A stretch of DNA of 64,000 nucleotides from Pleionea mediterranea (GTDB lineage Bacteria; Pseudomonadota; Gammaproteobacteria; Enterobacterales; Kangiellaceae), in contig NZ_QGGU01000011.1 of NCBI RefSeq assembly GCF_003148745.1, positions 1-64,000 on the forward strand. Reading direction: 5' to 3'. Position numbers and translations under genes: made by a program. Every line of letters starts with the position of its first letter. Position 1 is the first letter of the stretch. The notes beneath the pieces are model-generated. The model saw only the letters and a list, made by a program, of their open reading frames with translations. It was not told where the DNA came from and searched no databases. Below, in pieces: positions 17,671 to 26,257 of this stretch.

Positions 17671-19539
17671 ATGCGATCTCATACTCACTCTCTTATTATA
17701 TCTATTTTAGTTATATTTTTAACAGCTGGTAATGTAACAGCCCAGCAAATACCAACAGATAATCAAGTTAAAACCATTTCATCATCGGAAAAATGGCTTA
17801 AACTTATACACTTCAACAAAGTAAAAAAAAATAGTGATATAAAAGATAAAAACTTTTTCCTAGCGACTTCAACTACCGAAGAAATCAACCCTTTAAAAGA
17901 GCTCAAAGCTACCATTGAAGCGTTAAGAGCTCCCGTTAAAATTCCAGACGAACATGCACAATGTAAATTTCCAGCTAGATATTTATTTATAAAAGAACAA
18001 TTACCTTTAATGCTACATAATTCACCTAAGGTAACATGTAAAAAATTTAACTCTTGGTTTAAGAATAGTGATGTATCATCTTTAAGCCTGATATTTGCAA
18101 CAGGCTACTTAGACAATCCGGCGTCATATTACGGCCATCTATTACTTAAATTTAACAACGAATCGTCCGCAAAAGAACTAAACTTATTAGATCAAAGCTT
18201 AAACTTTGGTGCCAATGTACCAGAAAACGAAAATCCGATTCGCTATATAATGTATGGCTTAACAGGGGGTTATGAAGCAGTTTTCTCAGATGAACACTTT
18301 TATCGTCACAATCATAGTTATGGTGAAGTCGACTTACGAGATATGTGGGAATATGAGTTGTCTCTAGATAAAAAAGATGTCGACTTAGTTATTGCCCATA
18401 GTTGGGAGTTAATTCAAACTCAATTTACTTACTATTTTTTAAAAGAAAACTGCGCTTATCGACTGGCCGAACTATTAGAGTTAGTATTAGAAGAACCATT
18501 ATTCAGCAAGTCAAAATCTCTTATTTTTCCTTATACGATCATAAATAGCTTGAGTAACCATTCATATAAAAAAAAACCTATTGTTAATAGTATACGAAGA
18601 ATTCCATCTAGACATAGTAAGTTTGTTGAAAAATTTTCTGCTCTAAAAGAAGAGCTGCAACAAGCGGTTTACAAAGTAGTTACTGGTAATTATACGTTTG
18701 ATAATGATAGATATCGTTCACTAAGTAATACTGAAAAGTCTAAAGTACTTGAAGTACTTATTGACTATACAGAATTTCAATCAGCTACAGACAAACCCAA
18801 TACCATCCATAAAAATAATAAAACAAAAATATTGATAGAAAGGATTTCTCTTCCACCTTCTAAATCAAATATCACCTATGATATAAGCTCTCCCCCTCAC
18901 CTTGGTCAAAAACCATCAATGGTTCGGCTTGGACTTTCCAACAACAGTTCCAATACGATTATTTCTTATCGTCCCGCATACTATGATCTGCTCACCATAA
19001 ATCATGGAAGAATAAATAATTCAAAACTAATAAATTTACAAGTCGATCTTTCTGTTGATGAAAATAGAGTTCAATTGAAAGAAGCGCGCTTACTCGATAT
19101 TTTTACTTTAAACTTGTCAAAAACTGGGCTGCCATCAGATGGAGGTTTCGGCTGGCGAGTATTCTTAGGGTATAAATCACTGAGTAACAGCTGTAGTAAC
19201 TGTAAAGTTACCCTGATAGAAACCGGGTTAGGGAAAGGAGTTCAATTTACTCCTAAAATTACTGGATATTTATTTGGCAACTTAATTGCTGTTTCAAATA
19301 ACCATTTTACGGAAAGAACTACAATAAACGCTTCCTTAGGATTGTTGGTTGACATCAGTGAAAGCATAAAATCACATATTAATTATAAAAAATTCAATAG
19401 CGATTTTTCTCCAAATATAAAAGATGAATCGTTCTCTTTAGAGACAAGATTCGGAAGCAGTAAAAGTTGGGATATTCGGGTTAAAGCCACAAAACAAGAC
19501 TCATGGCAAAACTCCATTTCTTATGGGTACTACTTTTAA
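17671..19539 (+). CDS. DUF4105 (Lnb N-terminal domain) protein with C-terminal barrel-like region
   Basis: About 622 residues. The start at 17671 gives a clean signal peptide (MRSHTHSLIISILVIFLTAG) and avoids the terminator hairpin; the frame itself opens at an ATG at 17605. The central domain is DUF4105/Lnb-type, with a probable thiol-acyltransferase pair: His in ASYYGHLLLKFN and Cys in KENCAYRLAELL. From about residue 400 the sequence is strand-rich and ends in ISYGYYF, like an outer-membrane barrel. Lnb of Bacteroidota N-acylates lipoproteins; whether this gammaproteobacterial relative does so is unknown. AT-rich, monocistronic. Confidence 0.8.
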   Translation: MRSHTHSLIISILVIFLTAGNVTAQQIPTDNQVKTISSSEKWLKLIHFNKVKKNSDIKDKNFFLATSTTEEINPLKELKATIEALRAPVKIPDEHAQCKFPARYLFIKEQLPLMLHNSPKVTCKKFNSWFKNSDVSSLSLIFATGYLDNPASYYGHLLLKFNNESSAKELNLLDQSLNFGANVPENENPIRYIMYGLTGGYEAVFSDEHFYRHNHSYGEVDLRDMWEYELSLDKKDVDLVIAHSWELIQTQFTYYFLKENCAYRLAELLELVLEEPLFSKSKSLIFPYTIINSLSNHSYKKKPIVNSIRRIPSRHSKFVEKFSALKEELQQAVYKVVTGNYTFDNDRYRSLSNTEKSKVLEVLIDYTEFQSATDKPNTIHKNNKTKILIERISLPPSKSNITYDISSPPHLGQKPSMVRLGLSNNSSNTIISYRPAYYDLLTINHGRINNSKLINLQVDLSVDENRVQLKEARLLDIFTLNLSKTGLPSDGGFGWRVFLGYKSLSNSCSNCKVTLIETGLGKGVQFTPKITGYLFGNLIAVSNNHFTERTTINASLGLLVDISESIKSHINYKKFNSDFSPNIKDESFSLETRFGSSKSWDIRVKATKQDSWQNSISYGYYF

Positions 19540-19563
19540 TACTTATTAACCATGAGTCCCTAT

Positions 19564-20229
19564 TTACTGATGTTTAAGACGATGGCGTGTTTCCAGTCGA
19601 TCCAGTTGACGCTTTAACCGTCGTAGCTGTCGATCATTTTGATGCAATCGATGCTCTTTTTCTTCCACTAATGTCGCCAGCCGTTTGTTTTGCTCAATTA
19701 ATTCCCTGCGCAGTTTTTCTGATGTAGAGCTGGCAACAATCACCTGCTCATTACTTTCGATTTCACCGCTCAGCTCGTCGCGTTCCTGCCATAAAAGAGA
19801 GCGTTCATTCTCAAGATCCGTCACCTGTTTTGCCAGATGATACACTCGTTTGCCTTCCCGGTAGGCAACTAAAAACTCAGCTTCAAACTCTGATGGGCAT
19901 ACACCATTGTAGCTGGCGCCACGACGTCCAACCGAATACCCAACATTTGCATTACAGTAACGGGAAACCCCTTCCTGATGCCCCTGCCGATACGCGTCAA
20001 AATCAGGTGCAATGCCGTATTCCGCACAGGATTCCCGATGCTCCCCTATGCGTTGCAGTAGACGTCCTTTGGCCCCATCTTCAAATCCAATAGTACGCCA
20101 GTCGGCAGCCATGCACTCCTCTTTGGACAGGCTGGCACAGCCGGTCAAAAAAAGACCGGATACACACCAGACAATACTTTTAATCGCCATTGAACGCATA
20201 CTCTCACTCATAGATTTATTTCCTGACAT
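19564..20229 (-). CDS. DUF2799 lipoprotein with C-terminal coiled coil
   Basis: 221 residues. The signal sequence ends in a lipobox (LFLTGC, Cys about residue 31), so this is a lipoprotein. The DUF2799 part has CMAADWRTIGFEDGAKG, YGIAPDFDAYRQGHQEG, VGYSVGRRGASYNGVCP and FLVAYREGKRVYHL. From about residue 135 a long charged coiled coil runs to the end. Function unknown. GGTGAG precedes the ATG. It is convergent with the DUF4105 gene (about 24 bases between stops) and has a decayed copy at 16438-16907. Confidence 0.87.
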   Translation of the reverse strand: MSGNKSMSESMRSMAIKSIVWCVSGLFLTGCASLSKEECMAADWRTIGFEDGAKGRLLQRIGEHRESCAEYGIAPDFDAYRQGHQEGVSRYCNANVGYSVGRRGASYNGVCPSEFEAEFLVAYREGKRVYHLAKQVTDLENERSLLWQERDELSGEIESNEQVIVASSTSEKLRRELIEQNKRLATLVEEKEHRLHQNDRQLRRLKRQLDRLETRHRLKHQ

Positions 20230-20235
20230 TACTTT

Positions 20236-20269
20236 CTCACCTGATACTAGCTCTTACCTGTTATTAGTT
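20236..20269 (-). repeat. Two tandem 17-bp repeats upstream of the DUF2799 gene
   Basis: Units start at 20236 and 20253 and match at 13 of 17 positions (plus strand CTCACCTGATACTAGCT and CTTACCTGTTATTAGTT). On the minus strand each carries an AGGT core, and the proximal unit supplies the AGGTGAG ribosome-binding site. Confidence 0.6.
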
Positions 20270-20493
20270 CTTAACTAATACGGGTTTTCACTCAATACTC
20301 GTCCAGGTATTACCCAACAATAGTTTTTATAACCCCTGATATTCATTTGGGGCTAAATAGCCTAAATTGAAGCTTAGCAGCTCAGCATGAACAACAGCTG
20401 AAAGCGGATACAAAGCCAACGGCCGTCACACCCATAACAATAGCAGCTTTTCCCCGTTTCAGCCGGATGATAAAGTATTGTCAGGTAGAAAAA

Positions 20494-20511
20494 ATGAAAA
20501 TAAACGCATGA
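20494..20511 (+). other. Five-codon open frame overlapping the patatin start
   Basis: ATG AAA ATA AAC GCA TGA follows AGG and ends inside the ATG at 20508 (ATGA overlap). It could couple translation of the next gene or be chance. Confidence 0.25.
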
Positions 20512-21419
20512 AGAAAAAAATAGGATTGGCACTTGGCAGCGGTGCTGCCAGAGGAATTTGTCACTTTGGTGTGATTCGAGCCCTGGAAGAACAAAATATT
20601 CGCCCGGATGTTATTTGTGGTACATCGGTGGGAGCTTTAGTGGGTGCAGCCTATGTGACCGGGCATTTGTCGGCGCTTGAAGACTGGTTTTGCGAACAGA
20701 CCTCTCGCAAAATGCTCAGTCATCTGGATATCAATTTATTTGCGACGGGTGGCATTGCCGATGGCGAAAAATTTATTCACTTTTTAAAAACAAAATACGG
20801 CGACTACAAAATTGAAGACTTACCCATTCCATTTGCGGCAATCACCTGTGACATGAGCTCTGGAAAAGAAGTTTGGCTTACCGAAGGCTCCATATGGGAT
20901 GCCGTTCGTGCATCAGGCGCCTACCCAGGTTTGCTAAGCCCGGTGAGACGTGAAAACCAATGGCTGCTCGATGGCGGAATTGTCAATCCGGTACCGGTTT
21001 CTGTCTGCCGTGCGCTAGGGGCAACTCATGTGATCGGTGTAAACTTAAATCACGACATACTCTCGCCCAAAGAGCAGAAAGATAAAGAAAAGTCCGGATT
21101 GCTTAATCTGGATAATACGGTGCTGGGCAAAGTACGCGACAGATTAAAGCAGTCTTTAACGGATCGTTTTTCGTTTAATCCAAAACCAAAAGAATACGCC
21201 CCCGGAATTCTTGATGTTATTTCCTGCACCGTCAATATTATGCAAGATAGAATTACTCGCAGCCGACTGGCCGGCGACCCGGCGGATGTTATTTTTAATC
21301 CCAGACTATCCCACATTGGTTTTCTTGAAACAGAAAAAGCCATCGACATCATTGAAGAAGGCAAAAAGTGCGTTTTACGAAATGCCGAACAACTTGCCCA
21401 CTTGCATGATGACGATTAA
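20508..21419 (+). CDS. Patatin-like phospholipase, RssA type
   Basis: 303 residues closely resembling E. coli RssA: MKKKIGLALGSGAARGICHFGV, catalytic serine S40 in GTSVG, and the second catalytic residue in the DGG of WLLDGGIVNPVPVSV. The oxyanion hole is GSGAARG. The family is cytoplasmic, patatin-fold and predicted to hydrolyse lipid esters; the RssA substrate is not established. ATG at 20508 is chosen over a TTG ten codons upstream because it matches the family start. The next gene begins 15 bases after the stop, so the two are probably cotranscribed. Confidence 0.92.
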   Translation: MKKKIGLALGSGAARGICHFGVIRALEEQNIRPDVICGTSVGALVGAAYVTGHLSALEDWFCEQTSRKMLSHLDINLFATGGIADGEKFIHFLKTKYGDYKIEDLPIPFAAITCDMSSGKEVWLTEGSIWDAVRASGAYPGLLSPVRRENQWLLDGGIVNPVPVSVCRALGATHVIGVNLNHDILSPKEQKDKEKSGLLNLDNTVLGKVRDRLKQSLTDRFSFNPKPKEYAPGILDVISCTVNIMQDRITRSRLAGDPADVIFNPRLSHIGFLETEKAIDIIEEGKKCVLRNAEQLAHLHDDD

Positions 21420-21434
21420 CCGGAAGCTTACGCA

Positions 21435-21974
21435 ATGATGTCAATTAATCCTTCTATAGATTCTCTAACATTAAAATCTAAAATGTTATCCCCCCAAGCT
21501 TCAAACACAAACTTCAAAAGCCGCCCCAATCTTTATTCCCAGCGGTATTTTTTTATAGTGTTCGTTCTAAGTTTGCTAACACTTGTGCCCAGTTATACTT
21601 TGGCAAGTACTTATGAAGTCAATGCTAACGAAGTAAAGCCAACCCAAAATAAAACTAATCAAAACAACAAAGATATCAGCATGATCGGAACATGGTGTGG
21701 TCAATGGGATGGGATTTATAAGACTTGTTTGACCATCGAAGCAACTAACCATGGATTTAAAGCGCACTATCAGTGGCAAGAACATAAAAATGGCGGCTTT
21801 CATAAAAAACAATTAAAAGGAAAACAGCTGAACATAAACACCATCAACTTTGAAGGAAAGTTATTCGCCATCAACTTACAAGATCACAATAAAGCCACCG
21901 CTTTTGGTATTTTTCAACAACACACCCGCGTGGCCCAGCTCAGTCGACAAATGGAAGACTCGCCTTCAAACTAG
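21435..21974 (+). CDS. Exported hypothetical protein
   Basis: 179 residues; I do not recognise a family. A polar N-terminus of about 37 residues precedes a hydrophobic helix (YFFIVFVLSLLTLVPSYTLA), giving an unusually long signal region, or a short cytoplasmic part with an anchor. After a low-complexity Asn/Lys/Thr linker the mature part has GTWCGQWDGIYKTCLTIEA, with two cysteines seven residues apart, and beta-strand-like sequence. GGAAG precedes the ATG. It follows the patatin gene by 15 bases. Confidence 0.6.
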   Translation: MMSINPSIDSLTLKSKMLSPQASNTNFKSRPNLYSQRYFFIVFVLSLLTLVPSYTLASTYEVNANEVKPTQNKTNQNNKDISMIGTWCGQWDGIYKTCLTIEATNHGFKAHYQWQEHKNGGFHKKQLKGKQLNINTINFEGKLFAINLQDHNKATAFGIFQQHTRVAQLSRQMEDSPSN

Positions 21975-22083
21975 GTCTTGCGGTTATTTCATGTTTAGCA
22001 ATCGTTGTGCATTCAATACATTGCTTTATAATTCCTGTAACGAACGGAAAATTAAGCAATATAATAAAGTGTGAGCCAATACT

Positions 22084-22461
22084 ATGACCCAACTGACAAG
22101 TGACATTGACCATAACTATCAGGTGTTTCTACAACAGGCGATCGATCAAGGTGTGGTTTGGGCTTTGATCACCGGCGATCTGGATAAGGGAACGGCTGAA
22201 TTTGCACTGACAGGCTCTGCAGACAATGACAATATCGATGTTATGCCGTTTTTTTCCCATGAAGATTTTGCTCAGGCTCTTTGCAGTGATGAATGGTCGA
22301 TTTATCAACCTCACCCTATCGATCTGGATGACTTTATCGATAACTGGTTGCCCGGAATGCAAAAAGATAGCTTGCTGGTAGGCGTTAACTGGAACTCGGA
22401 ACTGGAAGGTCTAGAATCGGAACCTTTGGAATTGTCACTAGAGCTTCTGGAAACCGATTAA
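22084..22461 (+). CDS. DUF2750 family protein
   Basis: 125 residues, cytoplasmic, acidic. Its pattern matches DUF2750: VVWALITGD, a strand ending VMPFFSHEDFAQALCSDEW, the IDLDDFIDNWLPGM helix and a final VGVNWNSELEG strand. Members are small proteins of unknown function, sometimes likened to immunity proteins. Monocistronic and convergent with the LacI-type gene; the two stops are 16 bases apart. Confidence 0.8.
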   Translation: MTQLTSDIDHNYQVFLQQAIDQGVVWALITGDLDKGTAEFALTGSADNDNIDVMPFFSHEDFAQALCSDEWSIYQPHPIDLDDFIDNWLPGMQKDSLLVGVNWNSELEGLESEPLELSLELLETD

Positions 22462-22477
22462 AGTTTGTTAAGCAGTA

Positions 22478-23500
22478 TTAATTCGTCGAAGACTGTCGAA
22501 CAATCAACTTGGCCGGTAATAACTGACTTGAAACCGGCTTGTTATTAATCAGTGCCACCAACGCTTCTACCAGCATACTACCGGCAAGTTTGGTGTCCTG
22601 TTGCACGGTTGTTAATGCTGGCCGGGTAAATTCCGACAGTGGAATATTATCGTAACCCACCACGGCAACCTGCTCCGGTATTTTAACGCCTTTATCCCGC
22701 AATGCTTTCATGGCACCAACCGCAATTAAATCACTGGCACAGAAAATGGCATCAAAAGACTGCTGCATAGCCATTAATTGCAGCGCACCAGCATATCCTG
22801 ATTGCTCGGTGGTTATCGCATCAACCTGTAATGATTGTTTTACCTCTATTCCGGCATCTTGCTGCGCCTGACAACAGCCTTTGTATCGGTCAAAAAACTC
22901 AGGACAACGATCAGAAGCGCCACCAATAAAAGCAATATTTTTGCGCCCTTGCTGAATCAAATGTTTGGCAACATCGTAACCACCGGTAAAGTTATCACAG
23001 GCAATGGTAATGCCTGGCTGTGCATCGCTGGATGCGCCCCACAGTACAAAACGGGTTTCATTTTCCTGCAGTTGGTCCAGCTTGCCTTTGTAGTCGGTAT
23101 AGTCGCCATAACCCAGCAAAATAATGCCATCAGCTTTATGAGTGTCTTCGTACTCGGCGTGCCAGTCCTCTTCCAGTCTTTGAAACGACACCAGCAAATC
23201 GTAACCATTGTCTTTACAGGCTCGAGTAATGCTGCCAAGCATCGATAAAAAGAATGGGTTAATCTGAGATTCATCACTGGTGGGATCTTCAAACAATAAC
23301 AAAGCCAGGGTATCGGAATGTTGCGAACGCAGATTGCTGGCGTTTTTATCGACCTTGTAATTCAGCTGCTTCGCTATTTGTTTGATGCGCTCACGGGTTT
23401 CCGGGTTAACCAGCGGGCTGTCTCTAAGCGCCCGAGACACGGTAGACTGAGAGACTCCGGCCTGATGGGCGATATCGAATGATGTGGCTTTACTTTTCAT
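22478..23500 (-). CDS. LacI-family transcriptional regulator
   Basis: About 340 residues. An N-terminal helix-turn-helix (TSFDIAHQAGVSQSTVSRALRD) and hinge helix are followed by a periplasmic-binding-like effector domain (IILLGYGDYTDYKGKL, IAFIGGASDRCPEFFDRYKG, AIFCASDLIAVGAMKALRDKGVKIPEQVAVVGYDN). Such proteins normally sense sugars or related metabolites. ATG at 23500 is used; the longer frame adds 11 unsupported residues. No sugar operon is adjacent, and the neighbouring S9 peptidase gene ends at its own terminator, so the regulon lies elsewhere or is the gene itself. Confidence 0.93.
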   Translation of the reverse strand: MKSKATSFDIAHQAGVSQSTVSRALRDSPLVNPETRERIKQIAKQLNYKVDKNASNLRSQHSDTLALLLFEDPTSDESQINPFFLSMLGSITRACKDNGYDLLVSFQRLEEDWHAEYEDTHKADGIILLGYGDYTDYKGKLDQLQENETRFVLWGASSDAQPGITIACDNFTGGYDVAKHLIQQGRKNIAFIGGASDRCPEFFDRYKGCCQAQQDAGIEVKQSLQVDAITTEQSGYAGALQLMAMQQSFDAIFCASDLIAVGAMKALRDKGVKIPEQVAVVGYDNIPLSEFTRPALTTVQQDTKLAGSMLVEALVALINNKPVSSQLLPAKLIVRQSSTN

Positions 23501-23646
23501 AACAACAGAAACCTGCGGGCAACCAGAAGCCATTAATGGCGATCAGAAGTATTAGAGCATGTTGTGCTTAATATACCGGAAGCTTGCAATTGAGAAAAGC
23601 CAGCATTCTGCTGTATAGAAATGATCACCTTTATGAACACACCAAT

Positions 23647-23680
23647 AAAAAAGCCGGTAACTTTGGATGTTACCGGCTTT
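23647..23680 (-). terminator. Terminator of the S9 peptidase gene
   Basis: AAAGCCGGTAAC and GTTACCGGCTTT form a perfect 12-bp stem; on the minus strand it runs into TTTTTTATT. It lies 30 bases after the peptidase stop. Confidence 0.9.
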
Positions 23681-23711
23681 AAATGAATTTTAAACCAATT
23701 CGCTTAGGCTT

Positions 23712-26147
23712 CTATTTAAGATTGTCTTCAAACAACATTAAAATACGAGTGTATTCATCAAGCCAACTGCTGGGCTCACGAAAACCATGAGGCTCAACGG
23801 GATAAATCGCCGTTTCAAACAAAGGTGTCTTTTCGAGTTCTATCAAGCGCTGCACCAGCCGTACCGAATCTTTAAAGAACACATTGTCATCAACCATTCC
23901 GTGTGCAATTAATAAAGGATCGCTTAATCCTTCTGCATACTCGATAGGCGAACTGATATTATAGGCTTCCGGATCCACCTCAGGCGTGTTCAAAATATTG
24001 GAAGTGTAACCATGATTGTAACTGGACCAGTCGGTTACCGGTCTTAAAGATGCCCCAGCGGCAAATTCGCCCGGCGCATTAAACAGTGCCATAAAGGTCA
24101 TAAAACCGCCGTAAGAACCGCCGTAGATCCCCACCTTATCGGCTTCGACGTTTGCATTTTTTAACAGCCACTGTTTACCATCAAGTAAATCTTCAAGTTC
24201 CGGCGTACCCATTTGACGATAAATAGCCGTTCGCCAGTCTCTGCCATAACCTTTGGAAGCTCGGTAATCCATATCCAGCACCACATAGCCCATGCGAGTC
24301 AGCAAACTGTGAAACATAAACTCTCTAAAATAACCCGACCATCCCTGATGCGCATTTTGTAAATAGCCAGCACCGTGCACAAACATGACTGCGGGGTATT
24401 TATCCGCTCGTTGCTTATCAAAATTTTCTGGCAGATAAAGCCTTGAGTAAATCGGCTCATCAGTATGGGAAGAAGGCACTTCAATAATATCAGGCTTTGT
24501 CCACTGAATGGACTTAAATGCATTACTCACTGTATTGGTCAATTGCCGTGCATCATCAACAGTTACAGATTTAACATACAGTTCTTGTGGCTTAGTGACT
24601 GTAGAATGAGTGATCAATAGCTGGGACTCATCGGGCGACAAAACGTAGTCATTATTACCACCCAAGTCCGTAACTGCCTCGTTTTTGCCTGATGCTAGCT
24701 CCACCCGATAAACTTCATGTATGCCAGGGTGTTTTTTATTCGCACGATAATAAATATAAGCATCGTCGTGTGTCAGGGTTAAATCACTGACTTCAAATTT
24801 GCCTTTTGTTAGGGCTTTAATGCGTTTGTTTTTCTTTTTCAGATAAAGATGAGAGTAGCCTGAATGTTCGGAAAGAAAATAAAAGTCATTATGATTATTG
24901 AGCCAACCCATCTGATTAAATGTCCAGTCGTTTACCCAGGCGTTATCGGTTAAACGATGCAGTGTTTCGAGTGTTTTATTGTTGAAGTTAACGCGGGCTA
25001 ACCAACGATCTTTATTGTCATAGGCATAGAGTTTTAATGCTAGCTCTTTACCGTCCTGGCTCCACTCAACACCATTACCGCCCCAGCCGTGTATATAAAT
25101 GGCTCTTGGTGATGAGTCTTTTTTGAAAGCTTCATTATTACGCTCGGCGGCTTTCTTTTTTAGTGCTGCCAGCGGATCGCGATCAATACCTTCAAACTTT
25201 TCTTTATTTAATTCAAATTTCTTTTCAGACTTTAAATCTAATAAGTAAAAGCGCTGGTTAACCGGTTTACGCTGACCGACCAACGTTCTGACTGTTTCAT
25301 TTTCAACGTAACCATCGTCGGTGACAAAGCGGGGCATATTATCTTGCTCGCCTTCGCCCGACTGTTCATCACTCACGGCAGCAAAAATATATTCACCAGA
25401 AGGTGACAAAGATAAATTATCCAGATCGATTTTTTTACCCAGATAAAAGGTTTTTGCTTTGATAAACTGGTTGGCTTTTTCTTGCTGCTCACGTTGCTGC
25501 TTTTTGAACTGCCGTTCATCCTGCTGAGTTTTAATGTAATCAAACAAACGTCGTTGTTGAGCGCCTAAAAAATCACTCGGCTCTTTCCAGTCTTCGGGCT
25601 CTTCCGCCAGCTTTACCTCAGCCAGTTGAGCCAAACGGCCGGTCATCATATCGTAGGCAAAAAAACTATTGTCGCGACGGAAACTGATGCGTCCATCACT
25701 CATAAAGTTCACCTGTGATTCACGGGTTAAGGTTTGCGTAACGGGATAAATATCGCCGGTCTGCAAGTTTTTCACAAACACATCACCACGGAACAGATAG
25801 GCTTTTAATGTTCGATTGGCGTTTAAATCTCCATTATCACGATCTATCGTATCAAGTTCTTCATTAGCAACAACTTGAGGCTTACCACCCGATAAAGCAA
25901 CACTCATTAACTGTTGCGATTGATGCCCTTTAATTTTCTGCTGAAACAGCACTGTTTTACCATCGTCCGACCAGTAAGGCGATTGCGGAGAACGCCCCAT
26001 CCAGTCCGGATCCGACATTACCTGTTTGAGAGTCAATTCGGTTTTAGCTTCTGAAGCCTGCAGACCGGTTGCGGCAAAGGTAGCGGCTATAGCGCCAAGC
26101 AATAATCGACACACCCCGGATTGAAGCAAATGAGAGTTATGAATCAT
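23712..26147 (-). CDS. S9-family serine peptidase (dipeptidyl/prolyl oligopeptidase type)
   Basis: 811 residues, exported (LLLGAIAATFAATGLQA signal). A beta-propeller of WD-like strands (about 40-560) precedes an alpha/beta hydrolase. The catalytic triad is Ser in YGGSYGGF (about 676), Asp in HGMVDDNVFF (about 752) and His in EPHGF (about 787). It probably cleaves oligopeptides in the periplasm or outside, as part of the protein-feeding lifestyle suggested by the nearby amidohydrolases. A Lys/Gln-rich insert near residues 200-225 is longer than usual. Ends at a strong terminator. Confidence 0.92.
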   Translation of the reverse strand: MIHNSHLLQSGVCRLLLGAIAATFAATGLQASEAKTELTLKQVMSDPDWMGRSPQSPYWSDDGKTVLFQQKIKGHQSQQLMSVALSGGKPQVVANEELDTIDRDNGDLNANRTLKAYLFRGDVFVKNLQTGDIYPVTQTLTRESQVNFMSDGRISFRRDNSFFAYDMMTGRLAQLAEVKLAEEPEDWKEPSDFLGAQQRRLFDYIKTQQDERQFKKQQREQQEKANQFIKAKTFYLGKKIDLDNLSLSPSGEYIFAAVSDEQSGEGEQDNMPRFVTDDGYVENETVRTLVGQRKPVNQRFYLLDLKSEKKFELNKEKFEGIDRDPLAALKKKAAERNNEAFKKDSSPRAIYIHGWGGNGVEWSQDGKELALKLYAYDNKDRWLARVNFNNKTLETLHRLTDNAWVNDWTFNQMGWLNNHNDFYFLSEHSGYSHLYLKKKNKRIKALTKGKFEVSDLTLTHDDAYIYYRANKKHPGIHEVYRVELASGKNEAVTDLGGNNDYVLSPDESQLLITHSTVTKPQELYVKSVTVDDARQLTNTVSNAFKSIQWTKPDIIEVPSSHTDEPIYSRLYLPENFDKQRADKYPAVMFVHGAGYLQNAHQGWSGYFREFMFHSLLTRMGYVVLDMDYRASKGYGRDWRTAIYRQMGTPELEDLLDGKQWLLKNANVEADKVGIYGGSYGGFMTFMALFNAPGEFAAGASLRPVTDWSSYNHGYTSNILNTPEVDPEAYNISSPIEYAEGLSDPLLIAHGMVDDNVFFKDSVRLVQRLIELEKTPLFETAIYPVEPHGFREPSSWLDEYTRILMLFEDNLK

Positions 26148-26257
26148 AATCGAACACCCTGTTTATTTTCACATTATTTTGCAAGCTATATTAACAGCCA
26201 ACACATTAGGGTCAAAAGTGGAGTTTGTAACAAGAATTCAAATTATTGCGGTTTAAC

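Noticed and set aside
15216-20229. Integrated element with tRNA-Leu as attachment site
   Set aside because: No integrase gene and no copy of the tRNA 3' end were found downstream, so an attachment site cannot be claimed.
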